From Microbacterium halotolerans (GTDB lineage: Bacteria; Actinomycetota; Actinomycetes; Actinomycetales; Microbacteriaceae): DNA of 64,000 bases. Positions 34,179 through 42,507 of this stretch are shown piece by piece. The stretch is taken from NCBI RefSeq assembly GCF_003569805.1, contig NZ_KZ984051.1:1-64000 (forward strand), written 5' to 3'. A program made the translations under genes and the position numbers. The notes beneath the pieces were generated by a model. It was not told the origin of the DNA. It did not search any database and saw only the letters and a list, made by a program, of their open reading frames with translations. The first letter of the stretch is position 1. Every line of letters starts with the position of its first letter.

Positions 34179-35039
34179 TCACGCGGTGTCTGCGGGCTGT
34201 TCCTCGCCGTTGCCCTGACTCGACGCCGCGGCGGGACGACGCGCAGGCCGTCGCCCGCCGATCAGCAGTCCGACGGTGAGACCGATGACGAGCAGCGCGG
34301 CACCGGCCACGCCGATCGGCAGCCACGGAACATCGCCCTGCGCGGCGGCGGACTGCTCCTGTGCCTGACCCGCATCAGCCTGCGAGCTGTCGTCCGCGAC
34401 CGCGGTGGATGCCTCGGCGCCGCAGTCGCCGAGGTCGAGGTCGAGCGTGAGCGGGTCGAGTTCCGCCCCCGCCTCGTAGAAGCCGGCGAAGGCGTCGGCG
34501 CCGGAGTTCGTCAGCGTGATCGGCGCTGCGTCGATGGCCAGTTCGCCACCGGTCGGCGCGAGGTCCTCGTCGACGGCGATGTCACCGATCCATTCCTGCT
34601 CGGTGTCGACGGCGACCTCGCCCTCCATGTCGTTGCTCCGCGCGTCGAGCAGCAGCGCGGCCGCGCCCTGCCCGTCGAACTCGATGGTCGGGTTCGCCAG
34701 TGTGAGGTCGAGCACCCCGTCGTGGCCGGTGAAGTGCAGCGTGCCGGTGAACGACACGGCGCCTGCGCCCGTCTCGGGGTCGACGCTCCCGGTTGCGCCG
34801 CTCCAGAGGAAGTCAGGGGTGTCGTACTCGGCGCCGTCGGATGTCTCCCACGACCCGTTCGCAATCGACCCGCTGATGTAGGCGCGGAAGCTCTCCTTGA
34901 CGCCCCAGGAGAGGGCGCCGCCGCGGATCTCGCAGCTGGTCGCCGCGTCGGCTGCCACAGCGGCGGAAGGGGCGAGCACGGCGGCCATCGATGCGACGGC
35001 CGCGACCGCGCCCGCACGCAGGAGGAAACGAGGGATCAC
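34179..35039 (-). CDS. Membrane-anchored HtaA-domain protein (haem binding)
   Basis: A 286-residue secreted protein: signal peptide (LLRAGAVAAVASMAAVLAPS, cleavage near AVAADA), one HtaA domain of about 180 residues starting at GGALSWGVKESFRAYISG and containing GTLHFTGHDGVLDLTLANPT with the conserved histidine, then a Gln/Ala-rich spacer and a membrane helix (WLPIGVAGAALLVIGLTVGL) with a basic, then acidic, tail. HtaA domains bind haem in Corynebacterium, with the conserved Tyr and His as ligands; here Tyr of FRAYISG and the His are kept. Third gene of the surface haem locus. Start ATG 35039. Confidence 0.88.
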   Translation of the reverse strand: MIPRFLLRAGAVAAVASMAAVLAPSAAVAADAATSCEIRGGALSWGVKESFRAYISGSIANGSWETSDGAEYDTPDFLWSGATGSVDPETGAGAVSFTGTLHFTGHDGVLDLTLANPTIEFDGQGAAALLLDARSNDMEGEVAVDTEQEWIGDIAVDEDLAPTGGELAIDAAPITLTNSGADAFAGFYEAGAELDPLTLDLDLGDCGAEASTAVADDSSQADAGQAQEQSAAAQGDVPWLPIGVAGAALLVIGLTVGLLIGGRRPARRPAAASSQGNGEEQPADTA

Positions 35040-35078
35040 AGGGTTCTTCTCTCTGTCTGATGTTCTGCGGGCATGTCG

Positions 35079-37466
35079 CTACACGGCCGCGGGCGCGCGG
35101 TGCTGGCGAGCGGCGAGCGTCGCCGTGCATGCGGCGATCGCGACGAGGCTCCAGGCGATCGTCCACCACTCCCACGGCGCCATGCCGCCTGCGGGCACGG
35201 GCTGGGCAGGGCCAGCCGCGACCGCTTCCCCTCCCCCGCTCGGTGCGGTGGGTGCGGATACGGATGTCTCCCGCTCGAGGATCGCGATCTCGGCGCCGGC
35301 CTCGGCGCTGCCCTGCAGCGTGATGACGTGGTCGCCCGTGGCGTCGTCGGGCAGCGTGCCGGCCCAGTGCACGAGGCCGTCGGCATCCGCGGCGGCGTCC
35401 TCGTCGAGCACGATGGGCCCGGTGTCCTCGACGCTGCCGTACAGCACGACGAGCACACCGGTGTCGTCGGCGTCGAATCCGGATGCCTGCAGCTGAATTC
35501 GGCCGCCGGCCCGGATCTGGTCGGCGGGAGTGAGGACCTCCAGCCCCACCGTGGTCGGTGCGCTCTCCGCGGCGGTGTAAGTGGTGTCCTCGCCCCCGGA
35601 TGACGTGGCGCCGAACGAGTCGGAGTTCGCGGTGCCGACCGTGAACGTCAGCGCGTCGAAGCCGATGCTGTTCGAGCTGCCGCCCCCTGGGCCGCCTGTG
35701 AGCGATCCGCTGACGCCGACGCCCGACCAGGTGACCTCGTCGCTCTCACCCTCGGTCTTCGACGCGGACGACAGGTCGAGCTGGTATGAGGACGCGCCGA
35801 AGTTCGCGGTGTTCCCCGTGTGCAGCGTGGCCGACGTCGGACCGTGCACCGTGATCGACGGGTTCGACACGGAGAACATCGTCATCCCGTAGCCCTGGAA
35901 GCTCACGACTCCCGAATAGCGCACGGTTCCCGTCTGGCTCTCGCTGTCCCAGTCGCTGCCTTCGGCCTGCGGGAAGAGGTAGCCGCTGCCGACGCCGCTG
36001 GTCGAGACGGAGCCCTTGGCGCAGTGGCTGTAGCCGAACTGCTCCTTGCCCTCACACGTCGTGTAGGCGACGAAGGCGCTGGACACGCCCCACCGCAGCG
36101 AGCCGGCCGCCGCGGAGCCCTGCGCCTCGGTCGGCGCGGGCTCCGGATCGGCGGAGGGCTGGTGTGCGTCGTCGCCGCGGCCCCCCTGGGCCTTCGGGGG
36201 CTCGGTGACGCCGACCTCGCTGGCCTGCCCGATCGTGAACGTGACCCGATCGAGTGTCTCTCCCTGACTGTAGAACTCGTGCCCCTGGTAGGAGAAGAAC
36301 TGCGCGCCGGCGCGCGTCAGCGCTGCGGGTGCGCTGCTGAACCGCACCGCGTCGCCGGTGAGCGACTGTCGATCGGCCGATGCCAGGTCGATGGTGGCGA
36401 AGACGATGGTGCTGCCGTCGTAGTCGATCCGCAGCTGGGCGCTCTTCGCGTTCGCGACCCGGATCGACGGGTTCGCGATCGTGTGGTCCAGAGCACCGTT
36501 GTGTCCGTAGAAGGTCGCCTGGCCGGCGTACTGCACCGTGCCGGTCTGCCCGTTCCATGTGGTGCCGGATGATGCCTGGGGGAAGGTGAACACGCCGTTG
36601 CCCGATGCCTGCTTCGCCCCCTCCGCCACAGTGATCCTGCCGCCCGCGATGTCGCCGGTGACGTAGCTGCGGAAGTTGCTCTTCACTCCCCACTGCAGGC
36701 TGCCCTCCGTCGATCGCTCGCTGATCGTGACCGGCACCGCGTTGGAGACCGATTCCGCGTAGCCGTCATCGTCCGGAACGAACCGAGCAGTGATGCGGTG
36801 ATCGCCGACCGGCAGATCCTTCGTCGTCAGCACGGCGCTGCCATCGGTCGTCTGCACCGCGCTGCCGAGCTGATCGCCTCCGTTCCAGAAGGTGACGGTG
36901 CCGGTGATGTCGGGATCGGTCGCGGCCGTGAACTCGATCTCCTCGCCGACGTATGCCGAGGACGATTCGGCGGACAGTGTGACCGCGGCCGTCTCCGGCG
37001 CACCGCCGGGGAAGAGCGCACTCCAGTCGACGGTGATGTCGGTGCGTGCGTAGAGGTTCTCAGCGGTCGGGAACGAGCGCGACGGCCACGAGATCACCTC
37101 ATAGTCTCGTGAGGCATCCAGGCTGTCAGCGGGAATCGGCAGCACATCGCTGACCCCGCCGTCGACGTCGATGCTCGCCGAGATCGCCGCCTGCGTATCC
37201 TCCACCGCCGCCAGATCCGAGCCCTTCTCGATCACGGTGAAGTATGCGTGCGGGCCGTCCTGGCCCGGCAGCACCTGCACGTCGCCGTAGCCGGTGCCCT
37301 CGATCGCGATGTCGACCCGGTCGTCGGCGACCTCCGTCACGTCCGCCGTGAAACTCGGCTGCGCTGCCGCATTCGCCGCGACGGGCGCCAGCAGCGCGCC
37401 GCCCAGGGCCAGTGCGGTGGCGGCCAGCAGGCTGGCGGCCCTGCGCATGGGTGTCGATCGAGCCAC
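35079..37466 (-). CDS. Secreted protein with two HtaA domains and a novel N-terminal domain
   Basis: A 795-residue protein. It has a signal peptide (SLLAATALALGGALLAPVAA), then a domain of about 115 residues (from QPSFTADVTEVADDRVDIAI to ARTDITVDWSALFPG) shared with the next protein, an Ig-like module (VTFWNGGDQLGSAVQTTDGS), a first HtaA domain (STEGSLQWGVKSNFRSYVTG, with TFYGHNGALDHTIANPS), a second HtaA domain (SLRWGVSSAFVAYTTC) in which the usual region carries an unusual Cys pair, and a C-terminal membrane helix (WWTIAWSLVAIAACTATLAA). Role: probably surface haem capture. GTG 37466 is used; ATG 37448 six codons on is possible. Confidence 0.86.
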   Translation of the reverse strand: MARSTPMRRAASLLAATALALGGALLAPVAANAAAQPSFTADVTEVADDRVDIAIEGTGYGDVQVLPGQDGPHAYFTVIEKGSDLAAVEDTQAAISASIDVDGGVSDVLPIPADSLDASRDYEVISWPSRSFPTAENLYARTDITVDWSALFPGGAPETAAVTLSAESSSAYVGEEIEFTAATDPDITGTVTFWNGGDQLGSAVQTTDGSAVLTTKDLPVGDHRITARFVPDDDGYAESVSNAVPVTISERSTEGSLQWGVKSNFRSYVTGDIAGGRITVAEGAKQASGNGVFTFPQASSGTTWNGQTGTVQYAGQATFYGHNGALDHTIANPSIRVANAKSAQLRIDYDGSTIVFATIDLASADRQSLTGDAVRFSSAPAALTRAGAQFFSYQGHEFYSQGETLDRVTFTIGQASEVGVTEPPKAQGGRGDDAHQPSADPEPAPTEAQGSAAAGSLRWGVSSAFVAYTTCEGKEQFGYSHCAKGSVSTSGVGSGYLFPQAEGSDWDSESQTGTVRYSGVVSFQGYGMTMFSVSNPSITVHGPTSATLHTGNTANFGASSYQLDLSSASKTEGESDEVTWSGVGVSGSLTGGPGGGSSNSIGFDALTFTVGTANSDSFGATSSGGEDTTYTAAESAPTTVGLEVLTPADQIRAGGRIQLQASGFDADDTGVLVVLYGSVEDTGPIVLDEDAAADADGLVHWAGTLPDDATGDHVITLQGSAEAGAEIAILERETSVSAPTAPSGGGEAVAAGPAQPVPAGGMAPWEWWTIAWSLVAIAACTATLAARQHRAPAAV

Positions 37467-37554
37467 AGTGCATCACTCTCTGGGTTGTTCTCAGTCGTTC
37501 GTCGTGGATCCGCAGGTCGCCTGCGGGCCTTCGCGCATTCGTCGCCGCCTGACG

Positions 37555-37598
37555 CGGCCCCTCCTCCGTCGACCCTGCGGCCGACGGAGGAGGGGCCG
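37555..37598. terminator. Long GC hairpin between two surface haem genes
   Basis: Two 17-base complementary arms (CGGCCCCTCCTCCGTCG and its complement) flank a 10-base loop. It lies directly after the 612-residue surface protein gene and before the HtaA gene, so it may terminate or attenuate transcription between them, making a strongly expressed first gene and weaker later ones. Confidence 0.75.
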
Positions 37599-37626
37599 GC
37601 TCACGCCGTCGCAGCGGATGCTGCGG

Positions 37627-39465
37627 TCAGCGAGCGCTGCCGACTGCGGCGCGGCGGCCGGCCACCAGAACGGCGGCGCCCAGCAGCGTCAGCACTCCGG
37701 CGATCCCGACGAGAGCGAACGGGGCGTCCGCGCCGGTCACCGCGAGGGCGCCATCACCTTCGTCGTCGTTCGTCGTCCCGCCGTCGACGGAACCGGAGCC
37801 GTTGCTCTCATCCGAACCGGCATCAGTGGCGCCGTCATTCGAGTCGGCATCGGTCGCGCCATCGTCCGAATCGGCATCGGCTGCGCCGTCATCCGGGGTC
37901 GTGTCTTCCGCCGCGAGCACCTCGAACTCGGCACTGTGCGAAACCGCGCCGTCGGCAGACGCGAAGGTGACGGTGTGATCGCCCGTCTCGAAGTCGCCTG
38001 GAACGGTCCACGTCGTCGAAGCGACGCCGTCCGCGTCCGCGATCACGGCCGGCAGCGTGACGGGGTCGGACTCGACGGTCACGGCGAACTCCGCTCCGAC
38101 CTCGACCGGGCTGACGGCGAATCCGATGTCGTCGCCCTGCGTCACCGACGTGACGGACTCGCCGTCGGCGTCGGTGATCGCGAACGTGACGGCATCCGGC
38201 TCCTCCTCACCGGGCTCCTCCTCGGCGGGGAAGAGAGCGGCCCAGTCGATCGTGATGTCGGCGCGGGCGTACAGGTTCTCTTCGCTCGGGTTCGATCGCG
38301 ACGGCCACGAGATCACCTCGTACGAGGTGCCCGACACCAGTTCTTCGGCAGGAACCGACAGCACATCGCTGAGCGTTCCGTCTGCCTCGATCGAAGCCGA
38401 GATCGCGGTGTCCGTCTGGCTCACGTCCGACAGGTCGGCGCCCTGCTCGACCAGGGTGAAGTACGCGTGCGGTTCGGTCTGACCCGGCAGCGCCTGCACG
38501 TCGTCGTAGCCCGAGCCCTCGATGGCGACGTCGATGCCCTCGTCCGCCTTCTCCGTCACGTCTGCCGTGAACGTCGGCTGAGCCGGCTCCGGCAGCGCCT
38601 CGGCGAATGCGAGCGCTGCCTTCGCGTCCTGTCCTCGGTCCGTCGCGGCTGTGTGGTTCGCGGCGGTGAAGACGGATGTGGCGCCCTCATCCAGCTGCTG
38701 CACGTCGAACTCGAGCTCGAACGCGCCGTCCTCGTCGAACGTCGTGCGGCCGTCCGTGGTGTCGTCGGAGGGGTAGACGACGGCGGCGCCCTCGCGGCAT
38801 CCGAGTGCGAGTGTCCAGAGGTCGGCCGGAAGGTCGACGTCGCCGCACAGGAATACGTAGATGCCCTGCGCCGGGTTATATCCCGTGCCCGTCAGTGTGA
38901 CGGTGTCGCCCTCGGGGTTCAGGTCGGTCGCCGGGTCGACGGACAGGCTGGGCTCGAAGACCGGCGCCTCCTCCGGGAAGAGCGCGGCCCAGTCGATCGT
39001 GATGTCCGTGCGGGCGTACAGGTTCTCCTCCGTCGGGAACGATCGCGACGGCCACGAGATCACCTCATACGACGTGCCATCGACCAGCTCGTCCGCGGGA
39101 ACCGACAGCACATCGCTGACGGTGCCGTCCGGCTCGACCTCCGCCGAGATCGCGGTGTCGGCCTGGCCGACCTCCGACAGGTCAGCGCCCTGCTCGACCA
39201 GGGTGAAGTACGCGTGCGGCTCGGTCTGTCCGGGCAGAGCTTGAACGTCGCCGTAGCCGTCGCCTTCGATCGCGACATCGATCCGATCGTTCGCGACCTC
39301 CGTCACGTCAGCCGTGAAACTCGGCTGCTCCGCCGCCTGCGCGGCCAGCGGAGCGAGAAGTGCTCCCCCGAACGCCAGCGCGGTGGCGGTCAGCACGCTG
39401 ACGGCCCGCTTCCTGTGCAGTGCGCCGCGCACGCGCGACGGTGTGATTGATGCTGCTTCTGCCAT
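37627..39465 (-). CDS. LAxTG-anchored surface protein with two copies of a novel domain
   Basis: A 612-residue protein. Signal peptide (VSVLTATALAFGGALLAPLA); first copy of the shared domain at about 47-165 (QPSFTADVTEVANDRIDVAI ... SYEVISWPSRSFPTEENLYA ... WAALFP); a beta module with GDTVTLTGTGYNPAQGIYVF and two cysteines (neocarzinostatin-like); second copy at about 297-410; an Ig-like module; an Asp/Gly/Ser-rich wall-spanning stalk; and the sorting signal LAVTGAD with a membrane helix and basic tail, of the LAxTG kind used by class E sortases. Start ATG 39465 with GGAGGAAAAGGA upstream. First gene of the locus, with an iron-regulator-like box and a folded leader ahead. Confidence 0.86.
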   Translation of the reverse strand: MAEAASITPSRVRGALHRKRAVSVLTATALAFGGALLAPLAAQAAEQPSFTADVTEVANDRIDVAIEGDGYGDVQALPGQTEPHAYFTLVEQGADLSEVGQADTAISAEVEPDGTVSDVLSVPADELVDGTSYEVISWPSRSFPTEENLYARTDITIDWAALFPEEAPVFEPSLSVDPATDLNPEGDTVTLTGTGYNPAQGIYVFLCGDVDLPADLWTLALGCREGAAVVYPSDDTTDGRTTFDEDGAFELEFDVQQLDEGATSVFTAANHTAATDRGQDAKAALAFAEALPEPAQPTFTADVTEKADEGIDVAIEGSGYDDVQALPGQTEPHAYFTLVEQGADLSDVSQTDTAISASIEADGTLSDVLSVPAEELVSGTSYEVISWPSRSNPSEENLYARADITIDWAALFPAEEEPGEEEPDAVTFAITDADGESVTSVTQGDDIGFAVSPVEVGAEFAVTVESDPVTLPAVIADADGVASTTWTVPGDFETGDHTVTFASADGAVSHSAEFEVLAAEDTTPDDGAADADSDDGATDADSNDGATDAGSDESNGSGSVDGGTTNDDEGDGALAVTGADAPFALVGIAGVLTLLGAAVLVAGRRAAVGSAR

Positions 39466-39546
39466 GTGATTCCTTTTCCTCCGGGAGGTAGAATCAGCGT
39501 GGCCGCGCGGCCCCGCTGTTTTCAGGCGCGCCGATGGCGCGTGTCA

Positions 39547-39637
39547 GCCTGAGGCCGGCGGCTGGGAGCGGGCGCTGCTTCTTGGTAGGGAGGGCGCTCG
39601 CTCCGCCATCTCGGTCCGGTTGACCCCGGCCTCAGGC
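39547..39637 (-). promoter_or_regulatory. Strongly folded 5' leader of the surface haem gene
   Basis: The outer arms GCCTGAGGCCGG (39547-39558) and CCGGCCTCAGGC (39626-39637) are exact complements, and inside them GAGCGGGCGC pairs with GCGCTCGCTC (9 of 10). This makes a large closed structure of about 90 nt in the 5' leader, ending about 80 nt before the start codon. It does not match the cobalamin, FMN, TPP or c-di-AMP riboswitch patterns I know. Confidence 0.5.
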
Positions 39638-39690
39638 AGTTCTGCATCCGAGCCGCGGCGCACCCACGGGCGACCGAAACTCAGGGAAAC

Positions 39691-39709
39691 CTAACTAAGG
39701 CAACCCTAA
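39691..39709 (-). promoter_or_regulatory. DtxR/IdeR-like iron box
   Basis: On the minus strand TTAGGGTTGCCTTAGTTAG matches 13 of 19 positions of the DtxR/IdeR consensus (TTAGGTTAGSCTAACCTAA). It lies about 230 bp before the first haem surface gene and would give iron-dependent repression, which fits the haem-binding products. Confidence 0.5.
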
Positions 39710-39888
39710 GCGACCCTCGTGTCGCACGCAACCTTCGGTTTCGCAGGCAGTTCGACATGAGGCACCTCGCCCGCCGCTGACGAGAATCCGCGCTCAGGAG
39801 CCGCAATGGCCGAGATGTCGAGAGGTCATCGACATCCGCCGCCTGCGCAGGGAACGACGCGGCATCCGCTGCCGCCCGCCCCTCCAGA

Positions 39889-41493
39889 TCAGCGCATCAT
39901 CCGGATCGCGGTGCGCTGGATCTCGAGACCGGCCGACCAGCGCTCGAGGAACTCGGCGTGGTCGACGATGTCGTCCTCATCCGGTGCGACGGACGTCGTC
40001 TCCTCCGTCTCGAAGATGTTCGCGTCGAGCCATGCGGCGAGCTCCGCCCGCTCGCCGGCGTCACACGCGTGCGCGTAGGCCGCGAGCACCGCCATCCCCC
40101 ATGCGCCGCCCTCGCTGGCCGTGGTGCCGACCGTGACCGGTGCCCCGAGCGCCGCCGCGAGCAGACGCTGTGCGACCCCCGCCGTGCGGAAGATGCCGCC
40201 GTGCGCCCGGATGCCGTCGATGGCCACGCCCTCATCGGCGAGGGTGCGCATGCCGAGGCTCAGCGTCGCGAACGATCCGCGCACCTGCGCACGCATCAGT
40301 CCGGCGAGGCTCATCTTCGACGAGGGCGTGCGCACGATCAGCGGTCGCCCGTCGGTGAGGTCGGCGATCGGCTCGCCTGCGAGATGGTTGTATGCCAGCA
40401 GCCCATCGTCCGTGCCGCGCTCGAGCGCACCCGAGAGCAGTGCGGTGAAGACCTTGTCGGCGGACGCGTCGTCACCGAGAGCCGCGGCGAACTCGCCGAA
40501 CACGCCCGCCCACTCGCCGATCTCGCTGGCGCCGTTGTTGCAGTGCACCATCGCGACGTCGTCGCCTGCGGGTGTGGTGACGATGTCGATCTCCTCGTGG
40601 CGTTTCGACAGCGGCCGCTCGAGCACGATCATGCTGAAGAAGCTGGTGCCGGCACTCACGTTGCCCGTACGGGGTGTGACCGCATTGGTCGCGACCATGC
40701 CCGTTCCCGCATCGCCCTCCGGCGGACCGGCGATCGCGCCGGCCCGCAGCGATCCGGACGGGTCGAGCAGTGCCGCGCCCTCTGCCGAGAGGCGCCCCGC
40801 ATGCTCGCCTGCGCGGCCGACCGGCGGCAGCACCTCGCCGAGCCGCAGGTGACCGGCGCCCGCATCCGCGAGCCTGCCGTCGGCGATCCGGAGCCGCGAC
40901 TCGTCGTAGTCGCGCGTCGCGGCGTCGATCGGGAACATGCCGGATGCGTCGCCGACGCCGAGCACGCGGGTGCCGGTGAGCAGCTCGTGCACATAGCCCG
41001 CCAGTGTCGTGATGCGGGCGACGCGAGCGACGTGGTCCTCACCGTCGAGCACGGCCTGGTAGAGGTGGGCGACCGACCAGCGCAGCGGGATGTTCACGTC
41101 GAGCGCTTCCGAGAGATCGGCCGCCGCGCGGGTCGTGTTGACGTTGCGCCACGTGCGGAACGGCACGAGCAGTTCGCCCGACGCATCGAAGGCGAGGTAA
41201 CCGTGCATCATGGCCGAGACGCCGATCGCACCGACCTGTTCGAGCTTCTCGCCGTGCCGATGTTCCACATCGGATGCGAGATCGGCGAACGCCGCGCGCA
41301 GACCGGTGCGCACATCGTCGAGGGAGTACGACCAGAGCCCGCCGACCAGGGTGTTCTCCCACTCGAAGCCGCCGGATGCCAGCGTCTCGCCGCCCAGCGT
41401 GGTCAGGCACGCCTTGATGCGCGTCGAGCCGAGTTCGATTCCGAGTGCCGTCTGGCCGAGTCCGATCGCTTCGGCGTTCTTCGCGTGCTCCAT
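39889..41493 (-). CDS. FGGY family sugar kinase (xylulokinase/ribulokinase-like)
   Basis: A 534-residue carbohydrate kinase. The N-terminal phosphate-binding loop reads ALGIELGSTRIKACL, the sugar-binding region ISAMMHGYLAF-like segment (VSAMMHGYLAFDASGELLVP) holds the expected charged residues, and the C-terminal ATPase half shows RTGNVSAGTSFFSM and RAHGGIFRTAGVAQRLLAAA followed by TASEGGAWGMAVLAAY. Overall layout resembles the longer FGGY enzymes acting on L-ribulose or xylulose; the exact substrate cannot be set. Start ATG 41493 with GAGGAG upstream. Standing alone, with no isomerase or transporter beside it. Confidence 0.88.
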   Translation of the reverse strand: MEHAKNAEAIGLGQTALGIELGSTRIKACLTTLGGETLASGGFEWENTLVGGLWSYSLDDVRTGLRAAFADLASDVEHRHGEKLEQVGAIGVSAMMHGYLAFDASGELLVPFRTWRNVNTTRAAADLSEALDVNIPLRWSVAHLYQAVLDGEDHVARVARITTLAGYVHELLTGTRVLGVGDASGMFPIDAATRDYDESRLRIADGRLADAGAGHLRLGEVLPPVGRAGEHAGRLSAEGAALLDPSGSLRAGAIAGPPEGDAGTGMVATNAVTPRTGNVSAGTSFFSMIVLERPLSKRHEEIDIVTTPAGDDVAMVHCNNGASEIGEWAGVFGEFAAALGDDASADKVFTALLSGALERGTDDGLLAYNHLAGEPIADLTDGRPLIVRTPSSKMSLAGLMRAQVRGSFATLSLGMRTLADEGVAIDGIRAHGGIFRTAGVAQRLLAAALGAPVTVGTTASEGGAWGMAVLAAYAHACDAGERAELAAWLDANIFETEETTSVAPDEDDIVDHAEFLERWSAGLEIQRTAIRMMR

Positions 41494-41610
41494 CTGCTGG
41501 TCTCACTCCTCGTCGAATTCGCCCAGGCGTCGGGCACCCTCCCAAGCTACCGCGCCGGGTGGACGATTCGAGAGCCTCATGTCCGACGCCCCCGGCGGTA
41601 CGGTGAGAGC

Positions 41611-42243
41611 ATGTGCGCGTCATACGGACTCGACCCGCGGTTCGCTGACAAGAGTGACATCCTCGCTCACGAGCAGGTGATGCTCGACGGCCTGCGCGAG
41701 TGGGCGCGAGAGAACGAGGGCGAGACGCTGCGCCCCACGGGGAAGAACATGCGCAACCTCAACCCGATCATGACCGCGCCGAGCGGTGAGCGCGCGCTCG
41801 AACGGGCGTGGTGGGGCTACCTCGTGGGCGGCGAGCCGGCGAAGTTCCCGTCGATCAACACGCGCTCCGAGAAGCTGCGCACCGCGCGAGGGGCGGCACC
41901 GACGCGGGCGATCGTGCCCGCCACACGCTGGTTCGAGATGCAGAAGCCGCAGCGCACGTGGCACGAGTTCTCGTCGGGCGAGCTGTTCGCCATGGCGGCG
42001 GTCACTCGCCCCGGGCGCACGCCGGACGGGCAGGAGTTCACCTGCTACTCGATCGTCATGCAGGATTCGCCTGACGCGCTTGCGGGGGTGCACGAGCGCT
42101 CTCCCGTCCTGATACCCGCAGACTTCGTCACCGAGTGGCTCACGAGCAGCGCGCCGATGTCCGACCTCGTAGACGAGGCCGTCGCGCTGTCGACAGCAGC
42201 TCTGTCCAACGTCACCGCTGCCCCCATCGCGTCGCGCCCGTAG
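41611..42243 (+). CDS. SOS response-associated peptidase (SRAP/HMCES family)
   Basis: A 210-residue protein that begins MCASYGLDPRF, so the catalytic Cys is residue 2 after Met removal, as required for covalent capture of abasic DNA sites. Other family positions: INTRSEKLRT with the DNA-binding Asn-Thr-Arg-Ser-Glu, the Glu in ATRWFEMQK, and the His in GVHERSPVLIPADFVTEWL. The first 50 residues have an unusual insertion compared with short YedK-like proteins (about 225 residues is normal, so length is fine). Just upstream of a DUF222/HNH gene with an SOS-like palindrome, so both may be damage-related. Confidence 0.9.
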   Translation: MCASYGLDPRFADKSDILAHEQVMLDGLREWARENEGETLRPTGKNMRNLNPIMTAPSGERALERAWWGYLVGGEPAKFPSINTRSEKLRTARGAAPTRAIVPATRWFEMQKPQRTWHEFSSGELFAMAAVTRPGRTPDGQEFTCYSIVMQDSPDALAGVHERSPVLIPADFVTEWLTSSAPMSDLVDEAVALSTAALSNVTAAPIASRP

Positions 42244-42395
42244 CGCAGATGATTCCGGGCGGGCGCTGGCGTCCGCAGGTACGACTCCGGATGGCAGGGG
42301 CGCTCGACGAACCGAAGGTCTCGGATGTCGGATGAGGTCGTATCGGGATCGTCCCGCTGAGCATCGATATCGGCTCGACTCCACTGCTTTCGACT

Positions 42396-42413
42396 CTAGA
42401 ATATTTGTTCTAG
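42396..42413. promoter_or_regulatory. SOS-box-like palindrome before the HNH gene
   Basis: CTAGAATATTTGTTCTAG has perfect 6-base arms around six central bases, and its GAATATTTGTTC core is close to the GAAC-N4-GTTC pattern of LexA sites in Gram-positive bacteria. It lies about 95 bp before the DUF222/HNH start. The mycobacterial 13E12 relatives of this gene are known SOS targets, which supports the call. Confidence 0.45.
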
Positions 42414-42507
42414 TTCTACCAACCTATGCGCGAGAACGGTCGGCGCCATGGTCGACTATCCCAGATTTCGCTTCCCTTTAATCGAACATATATGCTATTC
42501 TAGGTAC

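Larger units (their letters stand above)
39466..39888. other. Long 5' region between the surface haem locus and the FGGY kinase
   Basis: No gene is supported in these 420 bp. The region holds the ribosome site of the surface protein gene, a small GGCGCGCC-type stem next to it, the large folded element and the iron-box-like site. The part nearest the kinase gene (39710-39888) shows nothing recognisable. Confidence 0.6.

Noticed and set aside
39958-41580. Long plus-strand frame running opposite the FGGY kinase into the SRAP gene
   Set aside because: Antisense shadow; only the part from ATG 41611, which begins with the essential Met-Cys, is a real protein.
42448-42507. Twenty extra N-terminal codons for the DUF222/HNH protein
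   Set aside because: They overlap the likely promoter region and show no conservation pattern; ATG 42508 fits better.
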